A stretch of DNA of 64,000 bases from contig CM007320.1 of NCBI GenBank assembly GCA_000333855.2, forward strand, positions 3,396,350 to 3,460,349. The letters are read 5' to 3'. Below, piece after piece: positions 22,413 to 32,671 of this stretch. This DNA is from Endotrypanum monterogeii (lineage: Eukaryota > Euglenozoa > Kinetoplastea > Trypanosomatida > Trypanosomatidae). Both the position numbers and the translations under genes were made by a program. The notes under the pieces are model-generated. The model made no database searches, was not told the DNA's origin, and saw only the letters and a program-made list of their open reading frames with translations. Numbering within the stretch: the stretch's first letter is position 1; every line of letters begins with the position of its first letter.

Positions 22413-24380
22413 CTACCTACATGGCGACTGGCGAATGACGACGGTGGGCTTCGCGTGCAGCATCGAGATCACCCGATCCTCCAAAGACTCACGATGACGT
22501 CGGTGCTGCTGCTCGTCCATCACATTAGAAGAGGACTGTGCCGCCTCTACTGAGAACGCAGCCACATTCGAGACCAAGCTGTGAGCGTCAGCAGACGAAG
22601 GAGCAGATAGGTGTTTGAGAGAGCGCGATACAACCAAGTGGGGGGCTTGCTTGTGGACTCGCCGGGATTCTTTCTGAGGGGGTAGAGATGTCGAGCCCAA
22701 GGGCCGAGTCGCAATTTTTGGATCGATAAATGAAGCAATATCCGAGTAGTAGGCGCTATCCTCGGCTGTATAGGAACGACTCCTAAGAAAGGAAATGAAC
22801 TGCTCTCGACCTCGTTGTGTCAAGTCGCTAGACTTCGCTGGTGTCCGCAAGGGTCGAGTGGCGTCAGGTGCGTGTTGGCTTTCAGATACCTTGTGTCGCC
22901 AGGAGGACGACACAGAAGATGTAAGAGCGGTGTGCGTGTGCGGAGGGGTCTTGCTGGAATGGAGCCCTGTTGAGTTTTCAGCCTGCGAATTGACGTCACC
23001 GCACACCCATTTCTTTTGGTGTGATACAGTCGCCCACAGAGAGTCAACACTCTTCCGCACCGCGGCAAACTCTCGCTGCCCTCGCTCTGTGTGGCTCTGA
23101 AAAGCATCTTTCATGGCGGCGATCTGCTCCATGACGTACCGCGCTATTTCATCGTAAGCGCCTCGCTGGGCGGTGACCTGATGGTGCAGTCCCTCATGTG
23201 CACTAAGTAGAGAGGAATACTGCCCTTGGTGCTCCACGAGGAGCCTCTGCATTCCCGAGAGGGAGGCCTTCACCTCCTCAATCACCATCCACACCGCTTC
23301 CAGAGACGGTGTCTCGTGAAGGCGTCCGTTGCCCTGCTGAGTGTGGCCAACATCTTGGTTGTCGTGTGATTGCTTCGAGGCACCGCGAGACCTGCTGTCC
23401 CCAACAGGAGGCGTGTGGCTGCAAAAGCTCTTGCTCCCTCGAAGGCGTATCGCGAAGCTGCTAAGCTGCGGCCCTTGGCGCTTCAGTGAAGTCACAGATG
23501 AAACACCACAGGCGGCCGACAATGCGGTCATGGGAGTTCCGCGAGCGCCCTTTGCAGACATCCCACAAAGAGCAGAAGAATGTGCGCTACTGACGTCGGC
23601 AATGGTGCTCGGAAGAGGGGAGTCGTCTATCAGGTTTGACGTACGACACTGTATACTTCTGCACCCGATGGGTGCCGTGGCAGGGGCGCCCTTCGCAGGG
23701 TAGCGGTTGAGAGACTCCGTCTCTCCCACCCCACGATTAGAATCCACATGCGGCACCCTATGCCTACTGCCAGAAGCTGCACCGGCGGTATCCCCTGCCG
23801 TACCCGGTGAATTTCTCGGAATGCCTCTCATGAGAACAGCAGAGGTGGCGGCAGTGAAAACTGCTCGCGGAGTGCAGCGCCTTGACGGCTCCGATGAAGC
23901 TGGATGTTCCCGAGAGACTGCGCCATGCGACAGGACATCCGTTTCCCGGTTGGCGCCTCGCAGGCTCACTTGAATCACCGGTGGTGATGGCAGCGATACA
24001 GTCGGAGGTGAAGTTTCCGTGCCGGCAACGATCGAGTGAGTCGCCAGTGACGACGTGGACTGCTTTCGAGGCCTTGAAAAGTGCGAAGGGGAGTCATTGA
24101 TACGCGCAGACGATGGATGGTCCATCGTCTGCTGAGCTGCGACCGCACTCTCCTTCAACTGAAAGGCACTGAGGCGATATCCATCACACTCCTTGGGACT
24201 GTCGCCTCCGCTGCCCAGACTATTCAGCATATTCAGTTGGTGGTATAACTCTAGCGCAGAGGTGGGCTCCGTGGCTGCTGCCAGCATGCGGCCTCTAGTA
24301 GAAAAGCGTTCCTGGTGGTCGGACAACATCGACTCCTCCTCAGAACTGTCGGGGCGCGGGTTCATCTCATCGAACCGCAT
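22413..24380 (-). CDS. hypothetical protein, Ser-rich with a central helical segment
   Basis: I do not recognise this 655-residue protein. Residues 1-358 are Ser/Pro/Gly/Arg-rich and probably disordered. Residues 359-458 form one long amphipathic helix region rich in Glu, Gln and Leu, likely a coiled coil. The last 200 residues are again low-complexity with one conserved-looking patch (Phe-Ile-Ser-Phe-Leu-Arg near 528-533). No signal peptide or membrane segment is seen. The open frame runs upstream to a non-ATG at 24842, but that part translates a pyrimidine tract (Phe x6) and CT repeats. The ATG at 24380 is the first in-frame ATG after a good splice acceptor (24502-24524). A second ATG lies five codons later at 24365. 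An out-of-frame upstream ORF overlaps the start. Confidence 0.8.
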   Translation of the reverse strand: MRFDEMNPRPDSSEEESMLSDHQERFSTRGRMLAAATEPTSALELYHQLNMLNSLGSGGDSPKECDGYRLSAFQLKESAVAAQQTMDHPSSARINDSPSHFSRPRKQSTSSLATHSIVAGTETSPPTVSLPSPPVIQVSLRGANRETDVLSHGAVSREHPASSEPSRRCTPRAVFTAATSAVLMRGIPRNSPGTAGDTAGAASGSRHRVPHVDSNRGVGETESLNRYPAKGAPATAPIGCRSIQCRTSNLIDDSPLPSTIADVSSAHSSALCGMSAKGARGTPMTALSAACGVSSVTSLKRQGPQLSSFAIRLRGSKSFCSHTPPVGDSRSRGASKQSHDNQDVGHTQQGNGRLHETPSLEAVWMVIEEVKASLSGMQRLLVEHQGQYSSLLSAHEGLHHQVTAQRGAYDEIARYVMEQIAAMKDAFQSHTERGQREFAAVRKSVDSLWATVSHQKKWVCGDVNSQAENSTGLHSSKTPPHTHTALTSSVSSSWRHKVSESQHAPDATRPLRTPAKSSDLTQRGREQFISFLRSRSYTAEDSAYYSDIASFIDPKIATRPLGSTSLPPQKESRRVHKQAPHLVVSRSLKHLSAPSSADAHSLVSNVAAFSVEAAQSSSNVMDEQQHRRHRESLEDRVISMLHAKPTVVIRQSPCR

Positions 24381-24471
24381 CCCACTGCCGCAGTAGGGAC
24401 AGACGGTCAGTGTGCTGAGGGAACTGTTTGCTGGGGTGTGCACGTGAACGCATGCCCAAGTGTGTGGGCAT
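24367..24471 (-). other. upstream ORF overlapping the start of the gene at 22413-24380
   Basis: If the leader begins at the AG at 24503-24502, its first ATG (24471) opens a 34-codon frame that ends in TGA at 24367. That is 13 bases past the main ATG at 24380 and in another frame. Such an overlapping uORF would be expected to reduce translation of the main frame. Whether it lies in the mature mRNA is inferred. Confidence 0.45.
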
Positions 24472-25244
24472 GGATTTGAGCGTGCGCCTGTACCGCTCAC
24501 TCTAGTAAAAAAGAAAAAAAAGAGTCCAGAAAAAAGACACGCGCCCACTAGAGGCAAGGCAGCGACTCTTGCCTGCCCAATAGTAGTGTGAATGCCTATG
24601 TATATTTGTATGTGGGTATGGGTTGGTGCGGAGGAAGAGAGAAGAGTAAGGGTGTCTGCCTCACCAATAAACAGTGGATTGAGGCCTTGGCGCAAAGCTT
24701 CACACAAGTAGATCAGGGCGTAATCGACACGAATGACAGTGACACGAAGCGGTGAGAGAGAGAGAGAGAGGGAGAGGGAGACAGAGACACGCGTTAGAGA
24801 ACTCCTCAAATCAGGTGACGGGTAGATCCTGTGAGCAGTCAACTACAGGATAGGAGGACATGGGAGAAAAAAAGGGGGAAACAGCAGGCACCTTCCGTAA
24901 AAAAAGGCAACGTTTTGTGCGGAAGGGCAGAGGGGAGAAGGGGAGGTCAACAGACCGAAGATTGAACATAATCCATTCTGCGCCTGCATATACGCAAAGC
25001 AACTCCAAGTTATCAGCTACAACAGCCCTCCTCTGCACATCTCTGTTGAGCCTATGAGTCCTTGCTTACCTTCAAGGAAATGAGAGCGAGCTCTGATCTT
25101 GCAACAGAAGAAATCGGGGCTCGTCACATAAGACCCCCCCCCTTGCTTCGCAGCTGGCGACGCGTCTACAGTGGGATTCACACATCGTTGAATCGCATCT
25201 CTTAAAAGGTCATTCTTTCCGGGAGTTCCCTGGGCCCCTTTGTT
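24381..25244. other. intergenic region
   Basis: No gene is seen in 0.86 kb apart from the leader and uORF of the left gene. A short (AG)n run is at 24752-24771. Confidence 0.6.
24502..24524 (-). promoter_or_regulatory. candidate spliced-leader acceptor
   Basis: On the coding strand an almost pure T tract (24524-24507) is followed by ACTAG, with the AG at 24503-24502, 121 nt before the ATG at 24380. Tract length and spacing are typical of trypanosomatid trans-splicing. Confidence 0.5.
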
Positions 25245-27743
25245 TTAGGGCAGCGCAGTAGCGGGGCGCTGTGGGATCGCTGATACACTTCTCGCTTTGG
25301 ATGCTGACCGCTGCGGTACATTCCGTGATGGTCGACCGCTAACCGACAGGTTGCGCTTGTCGGGTGAACCGGCTGGGCCCATCATGCCAAATGAAACCAG
25401 CGCCGTCCGCTGTTGCCGCTCGGTAATCGAGACGCTCCCAGCTCCCTCGCAAAGTGAGCGCAAGCGCGTGCCTTCAGGCACCTTTTCGCAGGAGTCAGAT
25501 CTTAGCCCAGAGCTATTTTCAGCCCTCAGCACTTTCTTCGCTTGGAGCATCTTGCCCGGCTGCTTGGAACGTGAGGGGAGATGAACGGAGGACAAGATGC
25601 GACGGCTCTGTGGACCGGTCTCCGATACCTCCAGAGGCGCTAGTTCCGTCGGCACCAGCTTGCCTTTTGCCTTCTCAGTATCCGTTTGCAGAATAGGGGA
25701 CAGACTGCGCTGCCGTGGCGGTGTTCGCATTGTTGTTCGGCTACGTAGCTCAAACAGCTGCAGCGAGCGCTGCGCGGAGCCATTCATACCTGCCACACGG
25801 TCCACATGTGTTATTGGCGGCTGAAAAGGAGCACGAGCCGCGGCGCGCTCCACCGGAGTTGTTTTTCCTCGTGTGGCGCCTTCGCCTGCGCGGCCACCTC
25901 GAGCCTTGCTATTCCCCAACACTGATTGAAGTCGCTTTTGGCGTGGCGGCTTGTGACCACTTTCGGGTACAATCACCACAGTAGGCGAAGCAGTACGCTC
26001 CCCATCACTAAGTGGTTGCTCTACTCGAAGAAGTCGGCGACTCCCCGATCCGCATGGGGGTGATCGCGATGATGCCCTAGGAGAAACATTACGCAACTTC
26101 GCATCACTGTCAAAGAGGAGGGCCCCTGCCCTGCTTGATCTCTTTCCAGACCGCTGTCCTCCCTTGAAGACCGAAGCAGCAATAGCGCCACCGCTCAGAG
26201 CATAGGGACTTCCGGCAACCGAGCTGCTTTCAGAGTGTGCAGACGACGCGCGCCGTTGTCGCGAATTCAATGGGCGCACTGCATGTCGTGGTGATGTTTT
26301 GGATGGAGTTACCTCTGTCATTTTCACTGTGACACCGTGCACCGAAGCTGTCGATGGACGCCTTCGACGACATTGACCGTGGCGGGGCAAAGTGGCCGTC
26401 TGGGCGATAGTTGGATCATCGCGATCGCATTTTTTATCCACCTCCAAAGTGGTTGGTTGAAGCAGGCGTCGAATGCTGCCGTTGCCTTCCTGGAGAACCT
26501 CGACCTCGATGGAATCATCCGAGATGACGTCAAAATCGCGCAATGGCACTGCCTGATAGGCCCCATTGCCGGCCGGGGGCGGTGGAAGGGTAGTCGTCAA
26601 GTGAGAAGAGCGCCTACTGCCGAGACTCGGAAGATTGCCTTCGTGCCCCGGTGGTGTGTCAGGTAACAGCGACGAAGTCGAACGCCGGCACCCCTCCACA
26701 CCCCACCTCGGAGTCTCTCTCGGGGCTATCTCAAAGGCAGTGACCACCCCACTCGCGTCCGTGTCGTCTGCCGCTGGGAAAAGCGGAGCAGAGCAGATGC
26801 GTGAAGCGCTGGTGTACCGCGCCGCCTCAGTATCCCCCGAAGTCGCGAAGAAGGCAGAAGGCATGGATGCGTAATACGGCACGACGACCGCCTCCCACAA
26901 GTAGGAAAAAAGTGCCTCCTCGCTCTCTTTAAGACGTACCGCCCATCGAGACGAATGTTGCAACGCAGCTCCATGCACAGCGCTTCTAGGTGATGACGTC
27001 CTTGACATCGGTGACTGCAAAGTCACAGACAACGGCTTGTCCATGATCAGCACCTCTTCTGCCTCCTCAGCTTCGCTAGTGTCATGTTTCTGTCGCTCTG
27101 CAGTACTAGCTCGGGAGATTGGGGTGATCCACTTGTCGCTGTCGGTGGCGCCTGAGTCTGGCAGCTTCACGGGGTCTGCGAGAAACGTGACGGGCAACGG
27201 CAATATGGTGCCCTGTACGTATAAGCTGTCGGTCGGAACCATCGACTGAAACTCGGCCACCTCACTCCGCAAAATCTCTTCCTTCACCCCTGGTCCGCCG
27301 CGGAGAGGGCGATAGGGGTTCCACCGTGCTCGCCTTTTCTCTAGCGCAGTCTGCAAGGCAGATCGGCTGTGGGTAGCATTCCACAGCGCCGTCCACAGCT
27401 CCCGAAGGTCTTCCTCTGCCTTCATATCCAGCTGGGGTGTGAAGTCGAGAGAGGTGCGCGCTTCCGAAGAAACAGGGATAAGGTTCGGCACCTGATCTCG
27501 ATCCTGAGTTGACGGCGAAGCCAATGCGTTGTCCAATGGCAGTGACAGCGGGAGCATCTCCCCGGGAACTACGGACTCACTCGGGGGTACATCTGGGGAG
27601 GTCAAGACAGTGTCACTACTAAGAACCAACGACGATGACACCGTGCGGTTTCCTGAGATACACTGTGACGAGCCTTGCGAGATCGACGACGGTGGTGGTG
27701 CTCCGCGACGGTCGCCGACATATCTCGCAGGGCGTCCTACCAT
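25245..27743 (-). CDS. hypothetical protein, basic and largely disordered
   Basis: I do not recognise this 832-residue protein. It is rich in Ser, Arg, Pro and Thr, especially in the C-terminal 400 residues, where Arg/Ser runs suggest a phosphorylated, possibly cytoskeleton- or RNA-binding tail. Two segments look folded: about 115-150 (Leu-Trp-Thr-Ala-Leu-Trp followed by Arg-Ala-Arg-Trp-Asn-Pro-Tyr) and about 290-310 (Ala-Leu-Phe-Ser-Tyr-Leu-Trp-Glu-Ala). No membrane segment is seen. The open frame extends upstream to a GTG, but the ATG at 27743 is the first in-frame ATG. It lies 24 nt after a pyrimidine tract and CAG (27785-27767, coding strand). Confidence 0.8.
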   Translation of the reverse strand: MVGRPARYVGDRRGAPPPSSISQGSSQCISGNRTVSSSLVLSSDTVLTSPDVPPSESVVPGEMLPLSLPLDNALASPSTQDRDQVPNLIPVSSEARTSLDFTPQLDMKAEEDLRELWTALWNATHSRSALQTALEKRRARWNPYRPLRGGPGVKEEILRSEVAEFQSMVPTDSLYVQGTILPLPVTFLADPVKLPDSGATDSDKWITPISRASTAERQKHDTSEAEEAEEVLIMDKPLSVTLQSPMSRTSSPRSAVHGAALQHSSRWAVRLKESEEALFSYLWEAVVVPYYASMPSAFFATSGDTEAARYTSASRICSAPLFPAADDTDASGVVTAFEIAPRETPRWGVEGCRRSTSSLLPDTPPGHEGNLPSLGSRRSSHLTTTLPPPPAGNGAYQAVPLRDFDVISDDSIEVEVLQEGNGSIRRLLQPTTLEVDKKCDRDDPTIAQTATLPRHGQCRRRRPSTASVHGVTVKMTEVTPSKTSPRHAVRPLNSRQRRASSAHSESSSVAGSPYALSGGAIAASVFKGGQRSGKRSSRAGALLFDSDAKLRNVSPRASSRSPPCGSGSRRLLRVEQPLSDGERTASPTVVIVPESGHKPPRQKRLQSVLGNSKARGGRAGEGATRGKTTPVERAAARAPFQPPITHVDRVAGMNGSAQRSLQLFELRSRTTMRTPPRQRSLSPILQTDTEKAKGKLVPTELAPLEVSETGPQSRRILSSVHLPSRSKQPGKMLQAKKVLRAENSSGLRSDSCEKVPEGTRLRSLCEGAGSVSITERQQRTALVSFGMMGPAGSPDKRNLSVSGRPSRNVPQRSASKARSVSAIPQRPATALP

Positions 27744-29577
27744 GTTATTTGAGCGCCCCTCATTAACTGAGGGAGGGAGGAAGAACGCGTGACACCAATC
27801 CTCGTTTCCTCGGCGATGGGGCCCTACGCACACACCTCGCGGCGCGGTGATTCATTCAAGCACTACTTCGGTAACCCTGGCGACTATGCAATGCAGGGAA
27901 TAGAGAGGGGAGAGGGCGAAGAGAAACGAAGTGGTTCCGCGCAACGCAAAGTCGTTGAGGGTGCCAGCTAGATCTAAGGAGAACTGCTCAGAAAGCCACA
28001 GTACCGTAGCCAGATAAAAGGGGAGGAGGGGGAAAGGGAGCAGTCAAGTTGGTGGAATATATATATATATATACAGATAGACTCGAATAATGTAAAGAGG
28101 ACTGCAATGAAATTGGCTGCTGTTAGCTGACGTTTTTATCCAGTTGTGCACTTGAGTGAGTCACGCGAATGCATAAGGCGTGAAGCACAGAACCTGATGT
28201 TGTTGAAGTACAAGGTAATAGAAAGTGAATCACCGACAAATTGAGGAAGCGTGGAGTAGGTGTGGGTGCAGGAGGAGAGAAGCAGTTGAGCGTAAACATG
28301 CGAGATAGAGTCCCGATCTCGAAAGATGGGAGAAAGGGGGAGGGAGACAGGGTCAAGAAAAAAGCATGCCGGTGTAACAGGGATGAAGAAAAGCGAACAC
28401 GGTCATTAGTACTCCAGGAACCACAAAAAAAAAAAATGGTGGAGCACGATGATGATGCCGTTCGCTTTGGTGTACCCATGCACTGCTGAGACAGTCACCT
28501 TTCATTGTGAAACAAAGAAAAAAGGAGAGAGAAGCCCTCGGTGCAAGGGTCTATCCCTACATCAAGCGCTTGTGCAGGCACGAATGCGGCGACTTTTTCA
28601 CCATTTTTTTTTTCCCGATGGTCGCCCACGTTTCCAGTGTGCGGTGTATTACCAAGTAGCAGTATATGTTACATATGTTGTACGCACGCGTGTCTGTGTG
28701 GTCTTCTTGGCTCACTTGAAGTATTATGATGTTTTTGTTGTTGAAAGGGGGGGGATGGAGAGAGGGTGCTCGTGCGCTGGCGCTGATGCCTCACTTCCTT
28801 ATCACGTAGAGGAAGAGAGAATATTAGCAGGTGGCCGACAAGAAGCAGAATCCACGTGTGTGACTGCCCGAAGTGTGTGTGTGTGATGAGAGAAAGCGTG
28901 TATCTTATATGAAAACAAAGGGGAAGCCACAGATAGCGCCACTGGACGGAGCCGTGCTGTGCACATAGGCCTCGCCCTCCCCCCCCCATCTCGCCCAAAT
29001 CTATGCCGTTGGTTGCCACATCGTTGTCGTGACCCGAGACAGTGCATCACGCGTAGTAGGCGAAAGAAAAAGAACCAGATGATATTACAGAGGAGCAGGT
29101 GTCGCTCACTTCGTGGGAGAAAAAAAGGGTGTCGGATTAGAGACAATACAGAGACACACAAAATATTCAAGCGAGAAGGTGTGCCAGACGCAACCGTCGC
29201 TGAGCAATGCTTATAGAGGAACGGGGGGGGAAGGAGAAGATCCGACGACGCGATATGAGCAAGCACCCTCTCAGTCAGTGCAAAGGCACACACTCACCCT
29301 CCCCTCACTCTCCCCCGCCGCCACTGCAATAAGAAGGAAAAAAGAAAAAATCCTGACCCCAGTCGACAAAGATAAGCGAAGGATATTCGTTTCTTGTCAC
29401 GGAGCATTGAGAACAACCTGATATGAGTGACAAAGTGCGCAAACTGTCGGATGCAGAGATAAAGTGCGCAACACATATGAGCAAATGCAACTGTCCTGGG
29501 ACGTGGAACAAAAAAAAAAAAAGAAACAGACTAGCAGGGAAATATGAAGACATCTTCATAACACCGGGTGCCGAGAA
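27744..29577. other. intergenic region
   Basis: No gene is seen in 1.8 kb. It has an (AT)n run (28057-28073) and A/T homopolymers. Several open frames of 80-160 codons exist on both strands, but they are rich in His, Arg and Ser with no recognisable pattern. Confidence 0.55.
27761..27785 (-). promoter_or_regulatory. candidate spliced-leader acceptor with short uORF
   Basis: A C/T tract (27785-27769, coding strand) ends in CAG, with the AG at 27768-27767. Four bases later an ATG at 27763 opens an eight-codon frame that ends in TAG past the main ATG at 27743 and out of frame with it. A second AG inside this stretch could avoid the uORF. Confidence 0.4.
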
Positions 29578-29629
29578 CTACTTGACTCGTGACGCTGGTA
29601 TTTTCCTAGACTTATTTCCAGCGCTTTGG

Positions 29630-29664
<35 letters not shown>

Positions 29665-30132
29665 GCGCTGCTGTTTCCAGAGGCGAGCGATTGCCTCAAC
29701 ACGCCTGTTGTACTTCTTTGTTTGGCGCTGATGGGCACTAAGCCGCTTTGGTTGTGCTTTTCCACGAACCCTCCTTCGATTCTTCGTTCCACTGGCCTTG
29801 CGCTGTAGCTGAGATGTTGAAGTCGATCTAGTCCCCGATTTCCTCTCACCCTTTGCTGCCGCACCAGAAGATAACACCCGTGCTTTCCTCCATGAAGGCA
29901 CAGCCCCCTTCGACGCGCCCCACCGGTCAGACCGCCGTGCAGCGCTACCGTGTCGTAAGCACGACATGTGTGGAACACAAAAAGAACAGAGCGGTTTCAC
30001 ACCTATTTCAAAGGCGTTCACCCGTAATGCCCGATAGGGCTGCGACACTACCCCACGACTAAGCAGACGATCGCCAACGGTAACCCAGGCCGCGCCGTTT
30101 CGGCGAAGCGGAAGTGTACAAGCTCGCAGCAT
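29578..30132 (-). CDS. hypothetical basic protein with poly-Gln tract, possibly mitochondrial
   Basis: I do not recognise this 184-residue protein. The N-terminus (Met-Leu-Arg-Ala-Cys, then Leu-Arg-Arg) is Arg-rich without acids for about 30 residues, like a mitochondrial targeting peptide. The C-terminal half is very basic (Lys/Arg) and includes a short helical patch (Tyr-Asn-Arg-Arg-Val-Glu-Ala-Ile-Ala-Arg-Leu-Trp). This patch is followed by an uninterrupted stretch of about ten Gln encoded by pure CAG. Composition and size would suit a small RNA-binding or mitoribosome-associated protein, but that is a guess. The ATG at 30132 was taken over a GTG four codons upstream. Confidence 0.7.
29632..29662. 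repeat. coding CAG/CTG trinucleotide repeat
   Basis: About ten CTG units on the given strand, read as CAG (Gln) in the gene on the minus strand. The pure codon use makes length variation likely. Confidence 0.95.
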
Positions 30133-30433
30133 CGAGGCGCCCACCAGTGGATTCCCCCTGTGCGTGCAACCCTTTTGGGGCCTAGTTCAGATGTAGAGCA
30201 CTCGAATCTCACGAAGCCGAGTAAAAATTTAAAAAATAATATACACAATTATGCAATGAGTTGACAGAGAGTAAGCCAAGGTGTGCGAGCAGAAGCGTGC
30301 GCTCGCCTTTGGATGTGGATCTGGGATTTAAGAGCAGAACAGTCTTAACCTTCTTTTTCCGCCGAGTTCTCGCCTCCTTTCCTTGTAGTCGTTTTTTTTT
30401 GATATTATATGGGTGGCAAATGGCCGTATATGC

Positions 30434-30472
<39 letters not shown>

Positions 30473-31564
30473 AGTATTTGGATAGGCATGAAGGAAAAGA
30501 AAAAGAGCATGAAATAAATAAATAAAAGAAGTACACAGTGACAGTGTGTGCGTGGTAGTTTTTACGCGAGAGAGCTAAGTAGCCAAACGGAAAATCTGTG
30601 TGGTGACACACAAATAGTATTTTATAACGCGGCCTCTGCGCAAATAGTGCATGGGGAAATAACAAGTTTGCCGCCACCATCATCACCAACCCAAGGAAAA
30701 TGGATTCACAGTATACTTTTTATTTGTCCTTCTTCCCGGCTAGACAAAAAAAAAAAAAACATCAGGAGTCCACAATAAAACGCCACTGGTGCAGAGAGTA
30801 CACATACACACGCATATACAAATATATATATATATATATATATACAACTACACACAACTACCGAGTCGAAGCACAAAGACGCCCTGATGCAGTCAAACGA
30901 AGGTCCATGTGGAGTATACGTTACGCCTATTCATTTTAAAGTGAGTTTTGTGATCTTCAAATGAAAGCATGGGATGACAGTGGTTAGATAGATTTGTGAA
31001 AAAAACAATGAAGGAGCCGAGAGAAAAAAAACCGTATTGACACGTACGCGAGGTATTCTTTCAGCAGCGAATAACAACAACACGGGACGACCCAGTGAGC
31101 TACAAAACTGACGGAGGGAGAAAAAGAGAGAGCAGCAAACAAACAAAAAAAAACGTTTGGGAGAGGGAGGGAGACAGGGACAAGGGAAAAAAAAACATGA
31201 CAACCACAGCTGCAGTGCGCACAAGCATACACCACGCCTGAAGATCATGGATGAGTGTTGCGGTTAAACAAAAAAAAAGAGTGGCGTGATCGAAGAAAAC
31301 AACGGGGAAGAGCGCCGGAGAAGAAATATACAATGAGACTCGAACCATTTTATGAAAGGGACACCACACAAAAGCACGCCAAAGAAGCCTCGGGATGTCT
31401 CCTGGCATCACCTCCGCCGTGCGCCTCTGATCATCTGGGCAACGACGCACCTTACCACTGTGATAATGCAGAGCAGTAACTGGTCCTCGCTTACCCTCTC
31501 ATTCTCCCCCCCCCCCAAAAAAAAAGCAGGACCCATGCAGCCATCTCATCACTACACACTTGCC
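30133..31564. other. intergenic region with AT microsatellites
   Basis: No gene is seen in 1.4 kb. It includes (AT)n-(TG)n at 30434-30471 and (AT)n at 30822-30844. A pyrimidine tract on the coding strand (30489-30506) is the nearest good splice-signal candidate for the left gene, about 360 nt away. Confidence 0.6.
30434..30471. repeat. compound (AT)n(TG)n microsatellite
   Basis: About 13 AT units run directly into six TG units. Confidence 0.9.
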
Positions 31565-32671
31565 CTAGAGAAAGATTAGCGCCTTAAGAAAGATTGAAAC
31601 ATGGAAAAAGAGAAATCGTTGGAGGTGTAGTCGAGCGCACAATAATCGCCGTAGCAGCAGCCCCTCCTCACTACCGGGATTGAACCGCAGCATGTTGTTG
31701 ACGTAGAAGAGAGCCGCATCGTTGTTGCGGAGCTTCGTACATCCAACAGCGAGGTGGTAATAGCACTGCGCCAGACGCTCGTGGTGCATCTGCGCATCCT
31801 CACAAGCCCAGGAGTGTTTGTCAGTGCCCGAGTCTGCGGTGCCTGGACTCTTGTCACACGCAGCGGATGACATCTGCACGCTTTGAGCGCTGGCGGTCGC
31901 AGTGGGAGAAATCGTCGAAAAACAAATGGGGCTGGCCGTCGTGTCATACCGACGCCCTGAGGAGGCCACCGACGTTTCGCGGCGGCACACTAAAGACAGG
32001 GGCTCAGATCCATATTCATCCTCCGGCGGTGGCGGTGCCGTGGCGAACTGAATAGCGAGCCCACGTGGAATCACGCGCAATTCCCTGTTTGTGGTGTGGT
32101 CAGCTACCGTGTCACCTGTGCAATGGGGGGTGTAGGGCTCAAAATCCTCAGCGCCACTATTGCTGCTAGAACATTGCCCCTCAGCTCGACTGCCAGAGAT
32201 ACCACCGCAGGCATCGTAATGCATCACTCCATTATTGCAGTCGTGGCTGACATTCAAACCGCTTTGCGTAAGTCGACTCCTGGCCTCCTCGTCATCGGCA
32301 TCATCGACTCCTCCAACCGAGACATCGGTGGTCTTACCGACTACAATGGGCCAATACTCATCCCAGCGTCCCTTCAACAAGTACTTCATCAGCTCCACAC
32401 CTTCCTGGACGAGCAACGCATCGGTGTGCCAAAGAAGCGCAACGGCGAGCTCGTACGCTGTTTCATCCCCCACGGCCTCACTCAAGCCACCCTCGAGGTG
32501 CTCGCGCAATGATTTAATGATTTCATTCAAATTCTCGACTTGGTTCGAGGAAGGGTACAGGATGGACATGTAGTAGACATTTTCAGAATGCAAAATCTGC
32601 ACAGACTCGAGGATGCCAGCCGGCTCCGCCAAGTTGGTTGGGGCGTCACGGAAAGCAGAAGAAGCAGACAT
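31565..32671 (-). CDS. Fis1-like TPR protein with a large central insert
   Basis: Fis1 is a tail-anchored mitochondrial/peroxisomal outer-membrane protein with two TPR-like repeats that takes part in organelle fission. This 368-residue protein shows two separated Fis1-like halves. Residues 72-101 match the first repeat (Tyr-Glu-Leu-Ala, then Leu-Val-Gln-Glu-Gly-Val-Glu-Leu-Met). Residues 300-332 match the second (Cys-Tyr-Tyr-His-Leu-Ala-Val-Gly-Cys-x-Lys-Leu, then Ala-x-x-Tyr-Val-Asn). Between them lies an acidic, Ser-rich insert of about 190 residues that is unusual for the family (Fis1 is normally about 150 residues). The last 17-20 residues are hydrophobic (Phe, Leu, Ile) and could be a short tail anchor, though His and Lys interrupt it. 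The ATG at 32671 is clear. Another small TPR protein cannot be excluded. Confidence 0.6.
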   Translation of the reverse strand: MSASSAFRDAPTNLAEPAGILESVQILHSENVYYMSILYPSSNQVENLNEIIKSLREHLEGGLSEAVGDETAYELAVALLWHTDALLVQEGVELMKYLLKGRWDEYWPIVVGKTTDVSVGGVDDADDEEARSRLTQSGLNVSHDCNNGVMHYDACGGISGSRAEGQCSSSNSGAEDFEPYTPHCTGDTVADHTTNRELRVIPRGLAIQFATAPPPPEDEYGSEPLSLVCRRETSVASSGRRYDTTASPICFSTISPTATASAQSVQMSSAACDKSPGTADSGTDKHSWACEDAQMHHERLAQCYYHLAVGCTKLRNNDAALFYVNNMLRFNPGSEEGLLLRRLLCARLHLQRFLFFHVSIFLKALIFL

